Below the pieces are notes generated by a model. It made no database searches and was not told the origin of the DNA. It saw only the letters and a program-made list of their open reading frames with translations. Below, piece after piece: positions 1 to 6,183 of a stretch of 21,755 nucleotides of DNA. Within the stretch, counting starts at the first letter, position 1; each line of letters starts with the position of its first letter. Origin of the DNA: a virus; the IMG/VR virus record IMGVR_UViG_3300023235_000155, positions 1-21,755 of that record. The stretch is one strand, 5' to 3'. The translations under genes and the position numbers were made by a program.

Positions 1-84
1 CATTTAAAAAACAAAATACCAGTTTATGATATAACTGTAGAGAAAAACCATAACTTTTTCGCTAATGGCGTATTAGTACACAAT
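1..84 (+). other. C-terminal end of an intein in NrdA
   Basis: Codons 1-28 read as a typical intein C-terminal splicing block: VYDITVEKNHNFFANGVLVH followed by Asn28, then Cys29 as the +1 extein residue. This is the HN|C signature in which Asn cyclises and Cys is the second nucleophile. The flanking extein resumes exactly in the NrdA family motif CQEITLPT, whereas family members normally read NLC without interruption. The body of the intein, and any homing endonuclease in it, is upstream of the window. The splice point is between bases 84 and 85. Confidence 0.93.
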
Positions 85-1095
85 TGCCAGGAGATAACAC
101 TACCTACGAAACCTATTCAACACATAGACGACAAAGAAGGTGAGATTGCACTATGTATTCTATCTGCTATCAATTTAGGTCTACTGACAGATATAGATGA
201 ATTGGAAGAGTTATGCGATCTATCAGTTAGAGCATTAGATGAGATTATAGACTATCAAGAATATCCAGTTGAGGCTGCTAAGATTTCTACACAGGCAAGA
301 AGATCATTAGGTATTGGTTATATAGGTCTTGCACATTACCTTGCTAAAAATCAAGTAAGTTATGAAAGTAAAGCCGCATTAAAAATTGTTGATAAAGTAA
401 CAGAAGCGTTTCAATACTTTCTATTAAAGGCAAGTAATAATCTTGCAAAAGAAAAGACTAAATGTACATGGTTCGAAAAGACTAAATATAGTGATGGCAT
501 ACTACCAATTGATACTTACAAAAAAGAAGTAGATGACATTGTAAGTAGAAAACTTACTTATGATTGGGAGTGGTTAAGAAAAGAAATTAAAGAACACGGA
601 TTAAGACACTCAACATTATCGGCACAAATGCCAAGTGAGTCTTCTTCCGTTGTATCAAACGCAACGAATGGTATTGAACCACCAAGAGATTACTTATCAG
701 TTAAGAAGTCTAAGAAAGGTCCTTTAAAACAAATTGTACCTGACTATAACAGACTAAAGAATTTTTATACATTATTATGGGATATGAAAGGTAACGAGGG
801 ATACATTAATATTGTCGCTGTTATGCAAAAGTATTTCGACCAAGCAATTAGTGGTAACTGGAGTTATAATCCAGAAAACTACAAAGATAATGAAGTGCCT
901 TTATCGGTTATGGCACAAGACTTATTGACAACATATAAACTAGGATGGAAGACAGCTTATTATCAGAATACATATGACGCAAAATCTGATATAGATGAAC
1001 CTGTACATCCTGTAGGTTGGCATGATGGTGTAGAAGAAACACCAAAGGAAACAAAAGAGGATGACGAAGAAAATTGTGACGCTTGCGCTATATAA
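1..1095 (+). CDS. nrdA: Ribonucleotide reductase class Ia alpha subunit, C-terminal part, preceded by the end of an intein
   Basis: The frame is open from base 1, so the gene starts outside the window. The first 28 codons are the end of an intein; the remaining 336 codons are the C-terminal part of the catalytic subunit that reduces ribonucleotides to deoxyribonucleotides. Visible family landmarks are the CQEITLPTKP stretch (Cys29 here matches the redox cysteine C462 of E. coli NrdA), PSESSSVVSNATNGIEPPR near residues 211-229, the radical-transfer tyrosine pair at 320-321 (YYQN), and a C-terminal CDAC at 359-362 that would shuttle electrons from a glutaredoxin or thioredoxin. nrdB follows after one small gene, the usual T4-like order. 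A glutaredoxin gene lies at 6943. The assignment is secure; only the missing N-terminal part and most of the intein cannot be judged. Confidence 0.97.
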   Translation, partial: HLKNKIPVYDITVEKNHNFFANGVLVHNCQEITLPTKPIQHIDDKEGEIALCILSAINLGLLTDIDELEELCDLSVRALDEIIDYQEYPVEAAKISTQARRSLGIGYIGLAHYLAKNQVSYESKAALKIVDKVTEAFQYFLLKASNNLAKEKTKCTWFEKTKYSDGILPIDTYKKEVDDIVSRKLTYDWEWLRKEIKEHGLRHSTLSAQMPSESSSVVSNATNGIEPPRDYLSVKKSKKGPLKQIVPDYNRLKNFYTLLWDMKGNEGYINIVAVMQKYFDQAISGNWSYNPENYKDNEVPLSVMAQDLLTTYKLGWKTAYYQNTYDAKSDIDEPVHPVGWHDGVEETPKETKEDDEENCDACAI

Positions 1096-1249
1096 AGATT
1101 TTTTAGAAAAGGCAAACAAAGAACAAAAAGAGTTAGATGAGTGTAGAAAAGAAGCAAACAGACAAACTAAAGAAAGAAAAAAAACTGAATCAGAAAGATT
1201 ACAAGATGAGTTGGAACCATTACCATGGTGTCCTATGTCAGACGAATGA
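1061..1249 (+). CDS. Small charged protein between nrdA and nrdB, possibly frameshifted
   Basis: A 62-codon frame starts inside the end of nrdA, with AAAGGA 11 bases upstream. The product is highly charged, likely helical, and ends LEPLPWCPMSDE; I do not recognise it. Just after its UGA stop (1247-1249) the +1 frame continues with a coding-like tail (DGYLNSFSDDLKNSIKKRLK...) to a stop at 1328, overlapping the nrdB start. Either the gene ends at 1249, or an indel or programmed +1 shift joins the two parts into a protein of about 88 residues. A competing frame from 1137 to 1328 also covers the tail but has a less protein-like first half. The position between nrdA and nrdB is certain; the exact gene model is not. 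Confidence 0.5.
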   Translation: MTKKIVTLALYKDFLEKANKEQKELDECRKEANRQTKERKKTESERLQDELEPLPWCPMSDE

Positions 1250-1314
1250 TGGATATTTAAACTCTTTTAGTGATGACTTAAAAAATAGTATTAAGAAAAG
1301 ATTAAAGGCAAAAA

Positions 1315-2412
1315 ATGAAAACATTTAATACAAAAAAAGTAGATTGGTTGAAACAACCCATGTTTTTTGGTGAGGAGCCAAATGTTCAAAGGTTCGATCA
1401 ACAGAAATATCCTGTATTTGAGAGGTTGAATCAACAACAACTAGGATTCTTCTGGAGACCTGAAGAGGTTTCTTTACAGAAAGATAGAAACGATTATCAA
1501 TCTCTATCTGAACAACAAAAACATATCTTTACATCTAATCTAAAGTATCAAACATTATTAGATAGTGTACAAGGTCGTGGTCCTTGTCTAGCATTTTTAC
1601 CTTTTTGTAGCCTACCTGAATTAGAATCTTTATTAGTTGCATGGGACTTTAGTGAAACAATACACAGTAGATCATATACTTACATAATGAAAAACATCTA
1701 TTCAGACCCTACGGAAGTATTAGATACCATCATTGATACACCAGAGATCATGGCAAGAGCAAAAACAGTTACCGAGTCATATGATAAATTTATAGACTAT
1801 GCTCACAAATATTATCTAACAGGTAAAGGTGATATAAAAGAACTTAAAAGACTTCTATACCTTACATTGATTAATGTTAATATACTAGAGGGTATAAGAT
1901 TTTATGTATCATTTGCCTGTTCATTTGCATTTGGCGAACTTAAACTTATGGAAGGTAGTGCTAAGATTATATCTTTAATTGCAAGGGATGAAAATCTACA
2001 TTTAGCTATATCTCAAAATATGATTAACAACTATCGTAAGAAAGAAAACGATAAGGAGATGTTAAAGATCATAAGAGATAATGAGGATGAAGTTTATAAG
2101 ATGTATGATGAGGCAGTTCAACAAGAGAAAGATTGGGCAAAATATTTATTTAGAGAAGGTTCAATGATTGGTTTAAATGATAAACTATTAAATCAATATG
2201 TTGAGTTTATGGCAAACAAAAGATTAAGAGCAATAGGATTAACTGCTCAATACGATTATCCAGTAACCAATAACCCATTACCTTGGACACAACATTGGTT
2301 AAATAGTCGTGGATTACAGAATGCCCCACAAGAAACTGAAATAGAAAGTTATGTGGTTGGTGGTATTAAACAAGATTTAGAAAAAGATAGCTTTAAAGGA
2401 TTTAAACTGTAA
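1315..2412 (+). CDS. nrdB: Ribonucleotide reductase class Ia beta subunit (di-iron tyrosyl radical protein)
   Basis: This 365-residue protein is the radical-generating small subunit that partners NrdA. The full set of di-iron and radical residues can be aligned by motif with E. coli NrdB: Asp83 (LLDSVQG), Glu114 and His117 (SETIHSRSY), the radical Tyr121, Glu192 (LEGIRFYVSFACSFAF), and Glu226 and His229 (ARDENLHL). Length is normal for the family. The start has AAAGG eight bases upstream. Its stop codon overlaps the start of the next small gene (TAATG), indicating translational coupling. No truncation or insertion is seen, unlike nrdA, which carries an intein. Confidence 0.97.
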   Translation: MKTFNTKKVDWLKQPMFFGEEPNVQRFDQQKYPVFERLNQQQLGFFWRPEEVSLQKDRNDYQSLSEQQKHIFTSNLKYQTLLDSVQGRGPCLAFLPFCSLPELESLLVAWDFSETIHSRSYTYIMKNIYSDPTEVLDTIIDTPEIMARAKTVTESYDKFIDYAHKYYLTGKGDIKELKRLLYLTLINVNILEGIRFYVSFACSFAFGELKLMEGSAKIISLIARDENLHLAISQNMINNYRKKENDKEMLKIIRDNEDEVYKMYDEAVQQEKDWAKYLFREGSMIGLNDKLLNQYVEFMANKRLRAIGLTAQYDYPVTNNPLPWTQHWLNSRGLQNAPQETEIESYVVGGIKQDLEKDSFKGFKL

Positions 2413-2588
2413 TGGATATAGAAGTAGAAAAAAAGACCTGTACTAACTGTGGTGCTCTCTATGATATTAAACATGATCTTCCTGAAGAAGATTACATAGA
2501 GAAGTTTTGTCCTTTCTGTGGTCATGAAAACGAAATTGAAGAGGATGTAATTAGTCATGTAGAGGATAGGTATGAAGACTGGAACTAA
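2412..2588 (+). CDS. 58-residue zinc-ribbon protein
   Basis: The start codon overlaps the nrdB stop. The product has two CxxC knuckles, CTNCG at residues 10-14 and CPFCG at 33-37, separated by about 20 residues: a classic rubredoxin-like zinc ribbon. The rest is acidic and ends YEDWN. It probably binds one zinc ion and could be a nucleic-acid or protein adaptor, but no specific function can be assigned. It overlaps the start of the following GIY-YIG gene by 17 bases, so the nrdB, zinc-ribbon and nuclease genes are probably co-translated. Confidence 0.8.
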   Translation: MDIEVEKKTCTNCGALYDIKHDLPEEDYIEKFCPFCGHENEIEEDVISHVEDRYEDWN

Positions 2589-3015
2589 TTGGTTATATAG
2601 AGATAAAGAAGTAAAAGAACTCCCTAAAGATTGTGAAGCATTTGTATATTTAATAACAAATACTACGAATGGTATGATGTATGTAGGTAAGAAGTTAGCA
2701 AAATTCAAAACCACAAAGAAACCACTCAAAGGTCGAAAGAATAAGAGAAGAGGCACAAAGGAAAGTGACTGGAAAACCTATTGGGGTTCTTCTGAGAGAT
2801 TGACCGCTGATGTAGAGAAGCACGGCGAAGATAAATTTACTAGACAGATACTATATTATTGTGCTAGTAGAGGTGTAGCAAGTTACCTAGAAGCAAAAGA
2901 ACAGTTTGAAAGAAAAGTACTTGAAGTTGACGATTACTATAACGGTATCATAAATGTCCGTATCGGAGGTTCTAAAATTTTGAGAGAATCGCTGAAAAAG
3001 ATGTTGAAATTTTAA
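2572..3015 (+). CDS. GIY-YIG family endonuclease (Seg-like, putative homing nuclease)
   Basis: The 147-residue product carries the GIY-YIG fold in order: FVYLITN at 24-30 (the GIY strand), MMYVGKK at 35-41 (the YIG strand), a basic stretch at 42-63, DWKTYWGSS at 66-74, the catalytic-type glutamate in YLEAKE (Glu107), and YYNGIIN at 122-128. Such DNA-cutting proteins occur in T4-like phages as free-standing homing endonucleases or as conserved stand-alone nucleases. The place beside an intein-bearing nrdA fits a homing role, but nothing proves it. Start codon choice is supported by GAGG/AGG just upstream. No clear promoter is seen, so it is probably cotranscribed with nrdB. Confidence 0.85.
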   Translation: MKTGTNWLYRDKEVKELPKDCEAFVYLITNTTNGMMYVGKKLAKFKTTKKPLKGRKNKRRGTKESDWKTYWGSSERLTADVEKHGEDKFTRQILYYCASRGVASYLEAKEQFERKVLEVDDYYNGIINVRIGGSKILRESLKKMLKF

Positions 3016-3088
3016 TTTGTCTAAATAGAAATAATACGAACCGAAATTTGATTTGATATCTCAAACTTCACAACACGATTAGGTGATT

Positions 3089-3217
3089 ATGGCTCTGCCA
3101 GTAAGAAAAATTATAGTCCGATTAAGAATGTGGTGGGCAGACCTACGAGGTCACCACGGCAAAAGATGGAACTATGAACCAGGTGCTCATTATATGGGCA
3201 GAAAAAGAACAAAATAA
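3089..3217 (+). CDS. Possible 42-residue basic protein
   Basis: This is the only coding-like content in the roughly 310-base gap between the GIY-YIG gene and the next promoter. The frame starts at an ATG with AGGTG five to six bases upstream. It encodes a strongly basic, tryptophan-rich peptide (MALPVRKIIVRLRMWWADLR at the start, EPGAHYMGRKRTK at the end). It has no transmembrane segment and no cysteine. I do not recognise a family. The composition could suit nucleic-acid binding, but that is speculation. Upstream, at 3041-3070, lies an imperfect inverted repeat containing TTTGATATCTCAAA, the reverse complement of a sequence at 20819. Confidence 0.5.
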   Translation: MALPVRKIIVRLRMWWADLRGHHGKRWNYEPGAHYMGRKRTK

Positions 3218-3263
3218 GAACATAATCACCCAAAAACCCCCATTCCATGCGCCTTTTTAGTGC

Positions 3264-3292
3264 TTGACTTTTACCCTTAAATGTGGTATAAT
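3264..3292 (+). promoter_or_regulatory. Sigma70-type early promoter with Shine-Dalgarno leader
   Basis: TTGACT (3264-3269), a 17-base spacer and a perfect TATAAT (3287-3292) lie in the gap after the GIY-YIG gene. The predicted start near 3299 leaves a leader of about 29 bases ending in ACAAAGGATAACATT before the ATG at 3328. The same leader type recurs at three other promoters (3997, 10195, 10521). Confidence 0.85.
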
Positions 3293-3327
3293 ATATCTAT
3301 ATTATGAAAAAAACAAAGGATAACATT

Positions 3328-3507
3328 ATGAATAACATGACACTTGCTATAGTTAGAAACATTGCCTATAGTCAAATTAACAAGATCAACAAAAAGATCA
3401 AAGAAGAAATTGAAGTTGATAGTACTCTTACAAAGATGATTGATATCAATATGAAGAATGCTATTAATAAAATTATTAACAACTATAAACTACAACTACA
3501 ACAATAA
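3328..3507 (+). CDS. Small helical protein of unknown function
   Basis: A 59-residue Asn/Lys/Ile-rich product starting MNNMTLAIVRNIAYSQ. The frame is open from an upstream ATG at 3304, but I chose 3328 because AAAGGATAACATT directly before it matches the conserved leader AAAGGATACATT seen before the genes at 3997, 10195 and 10521. The protein is probably alpha-helical with alternating hydrophobic residues and has no signal peptide. It is the first gene after a strong early promoter, so probably made right after infection. No family recognised. Confidence 0.75.
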   Translation: MNNMTLAIVRNIAYSQINKINKKIKEEIEVDSTLTKMIDINMKNAINKIINNYKLQLQQ

Positions 3508-3526
3508 CTGAACGAGGATATACATT

Positions 3527-3934
3527 ATGACAAAAAACAACAAAACCTTTAACGTGTGTTATTTAAGAGAGTATATGGATCCTGAACATCAAGGACAATT
3601 CTTTTATTCATACGAAACAGTTTACAGAAATGTACCTGTTAAATATAAATCTAAATTCAATGATAAGACGAAGCTAAAGATAGTTAAGTTTTTAGATTGG
3701 AATTACAAAGAAACTGCTACTAACTATGTTAATGTCAGTAGAGTTGAACTTATAGATCAGAAACAATATTATCAATCTTACAAAGATGTATTTGGTGATG
3801 TTGCTGAAGCAGATGATAAGAAGATGTGGACAGATTACGGTCAACAATATGATAGACAATCATTGAGAAAAGACTTCAACCCACAGTTGACTAAAAAGAA
3901 AGTGTTATCCTACAACGATAAAAGACTAAATTAA
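3527..3934 (+). CDS. Hypothetical early protein, 135 residues
   Basis: Nineteen bases after the previous gene and preceded by GAGGATATACATT, a variant of the recurrent ribosome-binding leader. The product is soluble and rich in aromatic and charged residues (start MTKNNKTFNVCYLREYMDPE, centre VKFLDWNYKETATNYVNV, basic end). There is one cysteine, no signal peptide and no motif I can assign. It probably shares the early transcript that starts near 3299. Its stop codon lies inside the left arm of an inverted repeat that flanks the next promoter. Confidence 0.85.
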   Translation: MTKNNKTFNVCYLREYMDPEHQGQFFYSYETVYRNVPVKYKSKFNDKTKLKIVKFLDWNYKETATNYVNVSRVELIDQKQYYQSYKDVFGDVAEADDKKMWTDYGQQYDRQSLRKDFNPQLTKKKVLSYNDKRLN

Positions 3935-3966
3935 CGCTTGACTTTGCGTTAAAAGTATGATAGTAT
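3931..3966 (+). promoter_or_regulatory. Early promoter with an inverted repeat around the -35 box
   Basis: TTGACT (3938-3943), 17-base spacer, TAGTAT (3961-3966). The -35 box sits between perfect 7-base arms TTAACGC (3931-3937) and GCGTTAA (3946-3952), a possible operator. The leader to the ATG at 3997 (ATACACTTAATAAC, then ACAAAGGATACATT) nearly repeats that at 10164-10194. Confidence 0.75.
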
Positions 3967-3996
3967 ATACACTTAATAACTTACAAAGGATACATT

Positions 3997-4257
3997 ATGG
4001 AAATGACTAAAGAAATTATGCACGAACAGTTTAAGAAACTGAAATCTAATGACGAGAAAGTCAAATATCTAGTAGATTTAAAAGAAATGAAACAGAAGAA
4101 CCCTCATGTTTTTAGAAACATCAAAATCAATTTAAAACAATTTTCAAATCTTATTAGAGAATATTCAAGTGTTAATCCTTTTAGTGCAATGACTAGAATG
4201 ATTGCAGAAAGAGAAGCAGAAGAACTTAGAATTGCTGCCGAAAAGAGAAAGCAGTAA
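3997..4257 (+). CDS. Hypothetical early protein, 86 residues
   Basis: Starts after the conserved AAAGGATACATT leader of the promoter at 3931-3966. The product is charged and helix-rich with a C-terminal run (MIAEREAEELRIAAEKRKQ) typical of a coiled or extended helix. There is no cysteine, signal peptide or membrane segment. Its TAA overlaps the ATG of the next gene, so the two are translationally coupled. The family is not recognised; early timing is inferred from the promoter. Confidence 0.85.
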   Translation: MEMTKEIMHEQFKKLKSNDEKVKYLVDLKEMKQKNPHVFRNIKINLKQFSNLIREYSSVNPFSAMTRMIAEREAEELRIAAEKRKQ

Positions 4258-4586
4258 TGAAGAAGTTTTTTGCTTTAATAATAATTCTTAATACCTTGTT
4301 GTGGTTCGGTCTATCATCTGTCGCTAAGGCAGATGAAAAGACTTCAGCTATTATTGGTCATGTTATCACACAAGTAATTCAAGGTAATGATATGGATCAT
4401 GCCGAAGTAATGACTAATGAATTGGCTGCTCTAATGCACAAATTCTCAATCGAAATGACAAGTATATTATTACAAAATATGCCAAATATATTAGATAGTA
4501 TATCAGCACAGTTAAGATTAGAACTAGATAAACAATACAAATGTTCACTTCAAAGTGATGATTATAAAAATAAAGAGTGTATATAA
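4257..4586 (+). CDS. Exported small protein with cleavable signal peptide
   Basis: The 109-residue product begins with a clear Sec signal peptide: MKK, a hydrophobic core (FFALIIILNTLLWFGLSS) and a likely cut after VAKA before DEKTS. The mature part, about 83 residues, is helical and ends with two cysteines (YKCSLQSDDYKNKECI) that could form a disulfide in the periplasm. I recognise no family. Start and stop overlap neighbours by one base (TAATG) on both sides, marking a tightly coupled set of envelope genes that runs on through the 40-residue and 87-residue membrane proteins downstream. Confidence 0.85.
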   Translation: MKKFFALIIILNTLLWFGLSSVAKADEKTSAIIGHVITQVIQGNDMDHAEVMTNELAALMHKFSIEMTSILLQNMPNILDSISAQLRLELDKQYKCSLQSDDYKNKECI

Positions 4587-4708
4587 TGAAAAGAAATAAA
4601 TTAGAAAGAAAACTAGATGAATACAACCACACAATGGAATTGATTAGAACTATAATTCCAGTTGCGATACTATGTCTTCAGGTAGTTATATTGGCAAAAC
4701 TTATATGA
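4586..4708 (+). CDS. 40-residue single-pass membrane protein
   Basis: The start overlaps the previous stop (TAATG) and the stop overlaps the next start (ATGA). The sequence has a charged N-terminal half (MKRNKLERKLDEYNHTMEL) and a hydrophobic segment (TIIPVAILCLQVVILAKLI) reaching the C terminus. It is likely a cytoplasmic-side-anchored micro-membrane-protein. The tight packing on both sides is the best evidence that it is real. Function unknown; a holin-like or superinfection role would be guesswork. Confidence 0.7.
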   Translation: MKRNKLERKLDEYNHTMELIRTIIPVAILCLQVVILAKLI

Positions 4709-4968
4709 GTAAAATAACAGTAGAACTAAACAAGAAAACCTTATCAGAAGTTTACAATCAAGTTGGGATGTTAAATGATATGGGGTTTCCTAACTTTCAA
4801 AAAGGCGAACCTATCAATAATCTAATGAGAGAAATCAAAAGAAATATTAAAAAACAAAAGAAACAAGAAGACTTTGGTTGGAAAGACTTCTGGGAGTTTT
4901 GGCCGCTATCAATCGTAGTACCAATTATGTTAATATCAATCATACTAGGACCTCTATTTCAACAATAA
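4705..4968 (+). CDS. Small membrane protein with C-terminal anchor
   Basis: I place the start at 4705, where ATGA overlaps the preceding stop, rather than at an in-frame ATG at 4672 that lies inside the previous gene. The 87-residue product begins MSKITVELNKKTLSEVYNQV. It has a soluble N-terminal part, a basic patch (RNIKKQKKQED), an aromatic stretch (FGWKDFWEFWPL) and a C-terminal hydrophobic segment (SIVVPIMLISIILGPLF), as in a tail-anchored protein. No family recognised. It closes the coupled run of four genes that starts at 3997. Confidence 0.8.
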   Translation: MSKITVELNKKTLSEVYNQVGMLNDMGFPNFQKGEPINNLMREIKRNIKKQKKQEDFGWKDFWEFWPLSIVVPIMLISIILGPLFQQ

Positions 4969-4971
4969 TGC

Positions 4972-5000
4972 TTGACTTTTATGTCAATTAATGTTATAAT
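4972..5000 (+). promoter_or_regulatory. Consensus early promoter abutting a start codon
   Basis: TTGACT (4972-4977), 17-base spacer and TATAAT (4995-5000). The ATG at 5007 lies seven bases past the last base of the -10 box, so the predicted transcription start is the A of the start codon, a leaderless arrangement. A short inverted repeat TTGAC/GTCAA overlaps the -35. Confidence 0.85.
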
Positions 5001-5006
5001 ATTATA

Positions 5007-5375
5007 ATGACTTCAATGATTTATACTAAAAATTCAAGTGGCGCCATTCGTAGATTACAAAGAAAAAAACCTACCAAGAGTTATCTCTCAGCATTAATAG
5101 ATCACATTAAATTTCTAAAAAGTTTAGGTTTCAAGTTTGATTCAAAAGGTAAAATGAAGCGTAGATATAAAAAATCTGCCCCTTTAGCTCATTCGGTAGA
5201 GCAGCTGATTTGTAATCAGCAGGTGGTCTGTTCAAATCGGACAAGGGGCACCACTACTATACCATCAAACAACTGGCGACTACAAGAGTCCAGAAAGTTT
5301 ACAATCGCCCCAGCATATAACAAAGGCGGTTATCAAGTTATATCAAAAGAAAATATTAAGAACATAGGTAAATGA
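5007..5375 (+). CDS. Open frame containing an in-frame tRNA gene
   Basis: A 122-codon frame. Codons 1-57 give a basic segment (MTSMIYTKNSSGAIRRLQRK, then SALIDHIKFLKSLGFKF). Codons 58-83 are simply the translated tRNA-Thr gene at 5178-5253. The last ~39 codons again look like protein (TIPSNNW, then RKFTIAPAYNKGGYQVI). There is no ATG, GTG or TTG between the tRNA and the stop, so that C-terminal domain can only be made by reading through the tRNA. Either the tRNA invaded a real gene without breaking the frame, or the real gene ends early and the tail is a remnant. Transcription probably begins at the start codon, from the promoter at 4972-5000. Function unknown. Confidence 0.6.
   Translation: MTSMIYTKNSSGAIRRLQRKKPTKSYLSALIDHIKFLKSLGFKFDSKGKMKRRYKKSAPLAHSVEQLICNQQVVCSNRTRGTTTIPSNNWRLQESRKFTIAPAYNKGGYQVISKENIKNIGK
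5178..5253 (+). tRNA. tRNA-Thr (anticodon TGT)
   Basis: A complete 76-base cloverleaf: acceptor GCCCCTT/AAGGGGC, D arm GCTC/GAGC, anticodon stem GCTGA/TCAGC with loop TTTGTAA (anticodon TGT at 5211-5213), T arm GTCTG/CGGAC with loop TTCAAAT, and an encoded terminal ACCA. It would read ACA, the threonine codon favoured by AT-rich phage genes. It lies in the same direction as, and wholly inside, the open frame 5007-5375, so it must be excised from that transcript. Confidence 0.97.
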
Positions 5376-5836
5376 TGAAAAAAATATTATTAATTATTAG
5401 TTTGATTTTACTTACTAATTGTAGTACTGTCACAAAATCTCATATGAGTAGTGTTATAGGTGCAACAGCAGGTTACGGTACTTGTCATAGTATGTTGAGT
5501 ACAGGTGTCGCATTGACGGCTGCTTGTACAGTAGCAGGCGCCTGGCTTGGTGCTAGTATGTTTTATAATGATGATATGAATATACACAAGGCAGTATTTG
5601 TAGATACTTTAAATACAAATCCAGGTAAAAGAAGTCATGTATCCTGGGGAAGTCAAACCACTGGTAATTGGGGATCAATTACAGTTAATAGAACTTACCT
5701 TGTTAAGGGTGTTAAGTGTAGTGATTATGAATCAGTAATTAGTATTGAGAGAAGTTGGCCTTTGTATTCTATACAAAGAGAAAATGAATTTGGTGTTGCT
5801 TGTCAAATGCCTGACGGAAGATGGTATATTCAATAA
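5372..5836 (+). CDS. Lipoprotein resembling the 17-kDa surface antigen family
   Basis: The 154-residue product has a lipoprotein signal (KKILLIISLILLTNC; lipidated Cys at residue 17 or 16, depending on which of two adjacent ATGs is used). A glycine/alanine-rich hydrophobic stretch (residues ~29-64, GATAGYG through VAGAWLGASM) resembles a glycine-zipper. A beta-rich C-terminal part ends ACQMPDGRWYIQ, close to the ACRMPDGRW-type ending of rickettsial 17-kDa/RT0821-like outer-membrane antigens. It would be an outer-membrane or periplasm-facing lipoprotein. The start overlaps the preceding stop and the stop overlaps the next gene. The family assignment is by motif memory, moderately sure. A phage copy of a host-type surface antigen suggests envelope modification. 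Confidence 0.8.
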   Translation: MMKKILLIISLILLTNCSTVTKSHMSSVIGATAGYGTCHSMLSTGVALTAACTVAGAWLGASMFYNDDMNIHKAVFVDTLNTNPGKRSHVSWGSQTTGNWGSITVNRTYLVKGVKCSDYESVISIERSWPLYSIQRENEFGVACQMPDGRWYIQ

Positions 5837-6183
5837 TGAAAACATATCATTTTTATACAGTAGTTTTAATATCACTATTACTTGTAGCAAGTATTGTAAG
5901 TGCAGAAGAACCTAAATCAAAGTGGTTAAATGAAAACCCTTGTATGATAAAGGTTACTATTACAAATACAGAATCAAACGGAGTTGTTAAGACAATTAAA
6001 GAAGAAAAATTAGTATGTAAAGATGGATATGATGGTCCCAATTATTGGGAACTATTTGCTCAGTTTTACTATTCAGGAATTACGATGCCTGCTTATTGCA
6101 GACCGTATGCAAGACCAAATCATCCTTTTAAGACGCCTGGTATGCTTTGTTTAAATGAAAAAGGTGTTTGGGAGAAACAATAA
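5836..6183 (+). CDS. Secreted cysteine-containing protein of unknown family
   Basis: I take the ATG that overlaps the previous TAA (5836) rather than an in-frame ATG at 5821. The 115-residue product has a Sec signal peptide (MKTYHFYTVVLISLLLVASI, cut likely after VSA before EEPKSKW). The mature protein has four cysteines (PCMIK, LVCKDG, AYCRPY, MLCLNE), suggesting two disulfides in the periplasm. The middle looks like a beta domain (MIKVTITNTESNG). It overlaps both neighbours by one base, in the same coupled set as the upstream lipoprotein. No known family recognised. Confidence 0.82.
   Translation: MKTYHFYTVVLISLLLVASIVSAEEPKSKWLNENPCMIKVTITNTESNGVVKTIKEEKLVCKDGYDGPNYWELFAQFYYSGITMPAYCRPYARPNHPFKTPGMLCLNEKGVWEKQ

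Noticed and set aside
1137-1328. 63-codon frame overlapping the small gene before nrdB
   Set aside because: Not listed as a separate gene because its first half looks like an out-of-phase reading of the 1061 frame and has no good ribosome-binding site; its last 26 codons may be the frameshifted tail discussed in the findings.
2349-2756. 135-codon open frame on the minus strand
   Set aside because: Opposite the end of nrdB, the zinc ribbon and the GIY-YIG gene; its hydrophobic composition is what AT-rich coding sequence gives in antisense.
3221-3260. Terminator-like stretch (AAAAACCCCC...CCTTTTT) before the early promoter at 3264
   Set aside because: A and T runs can pair but the C-rich centre has no matching G-rich arm, so there is no stable GC stem.
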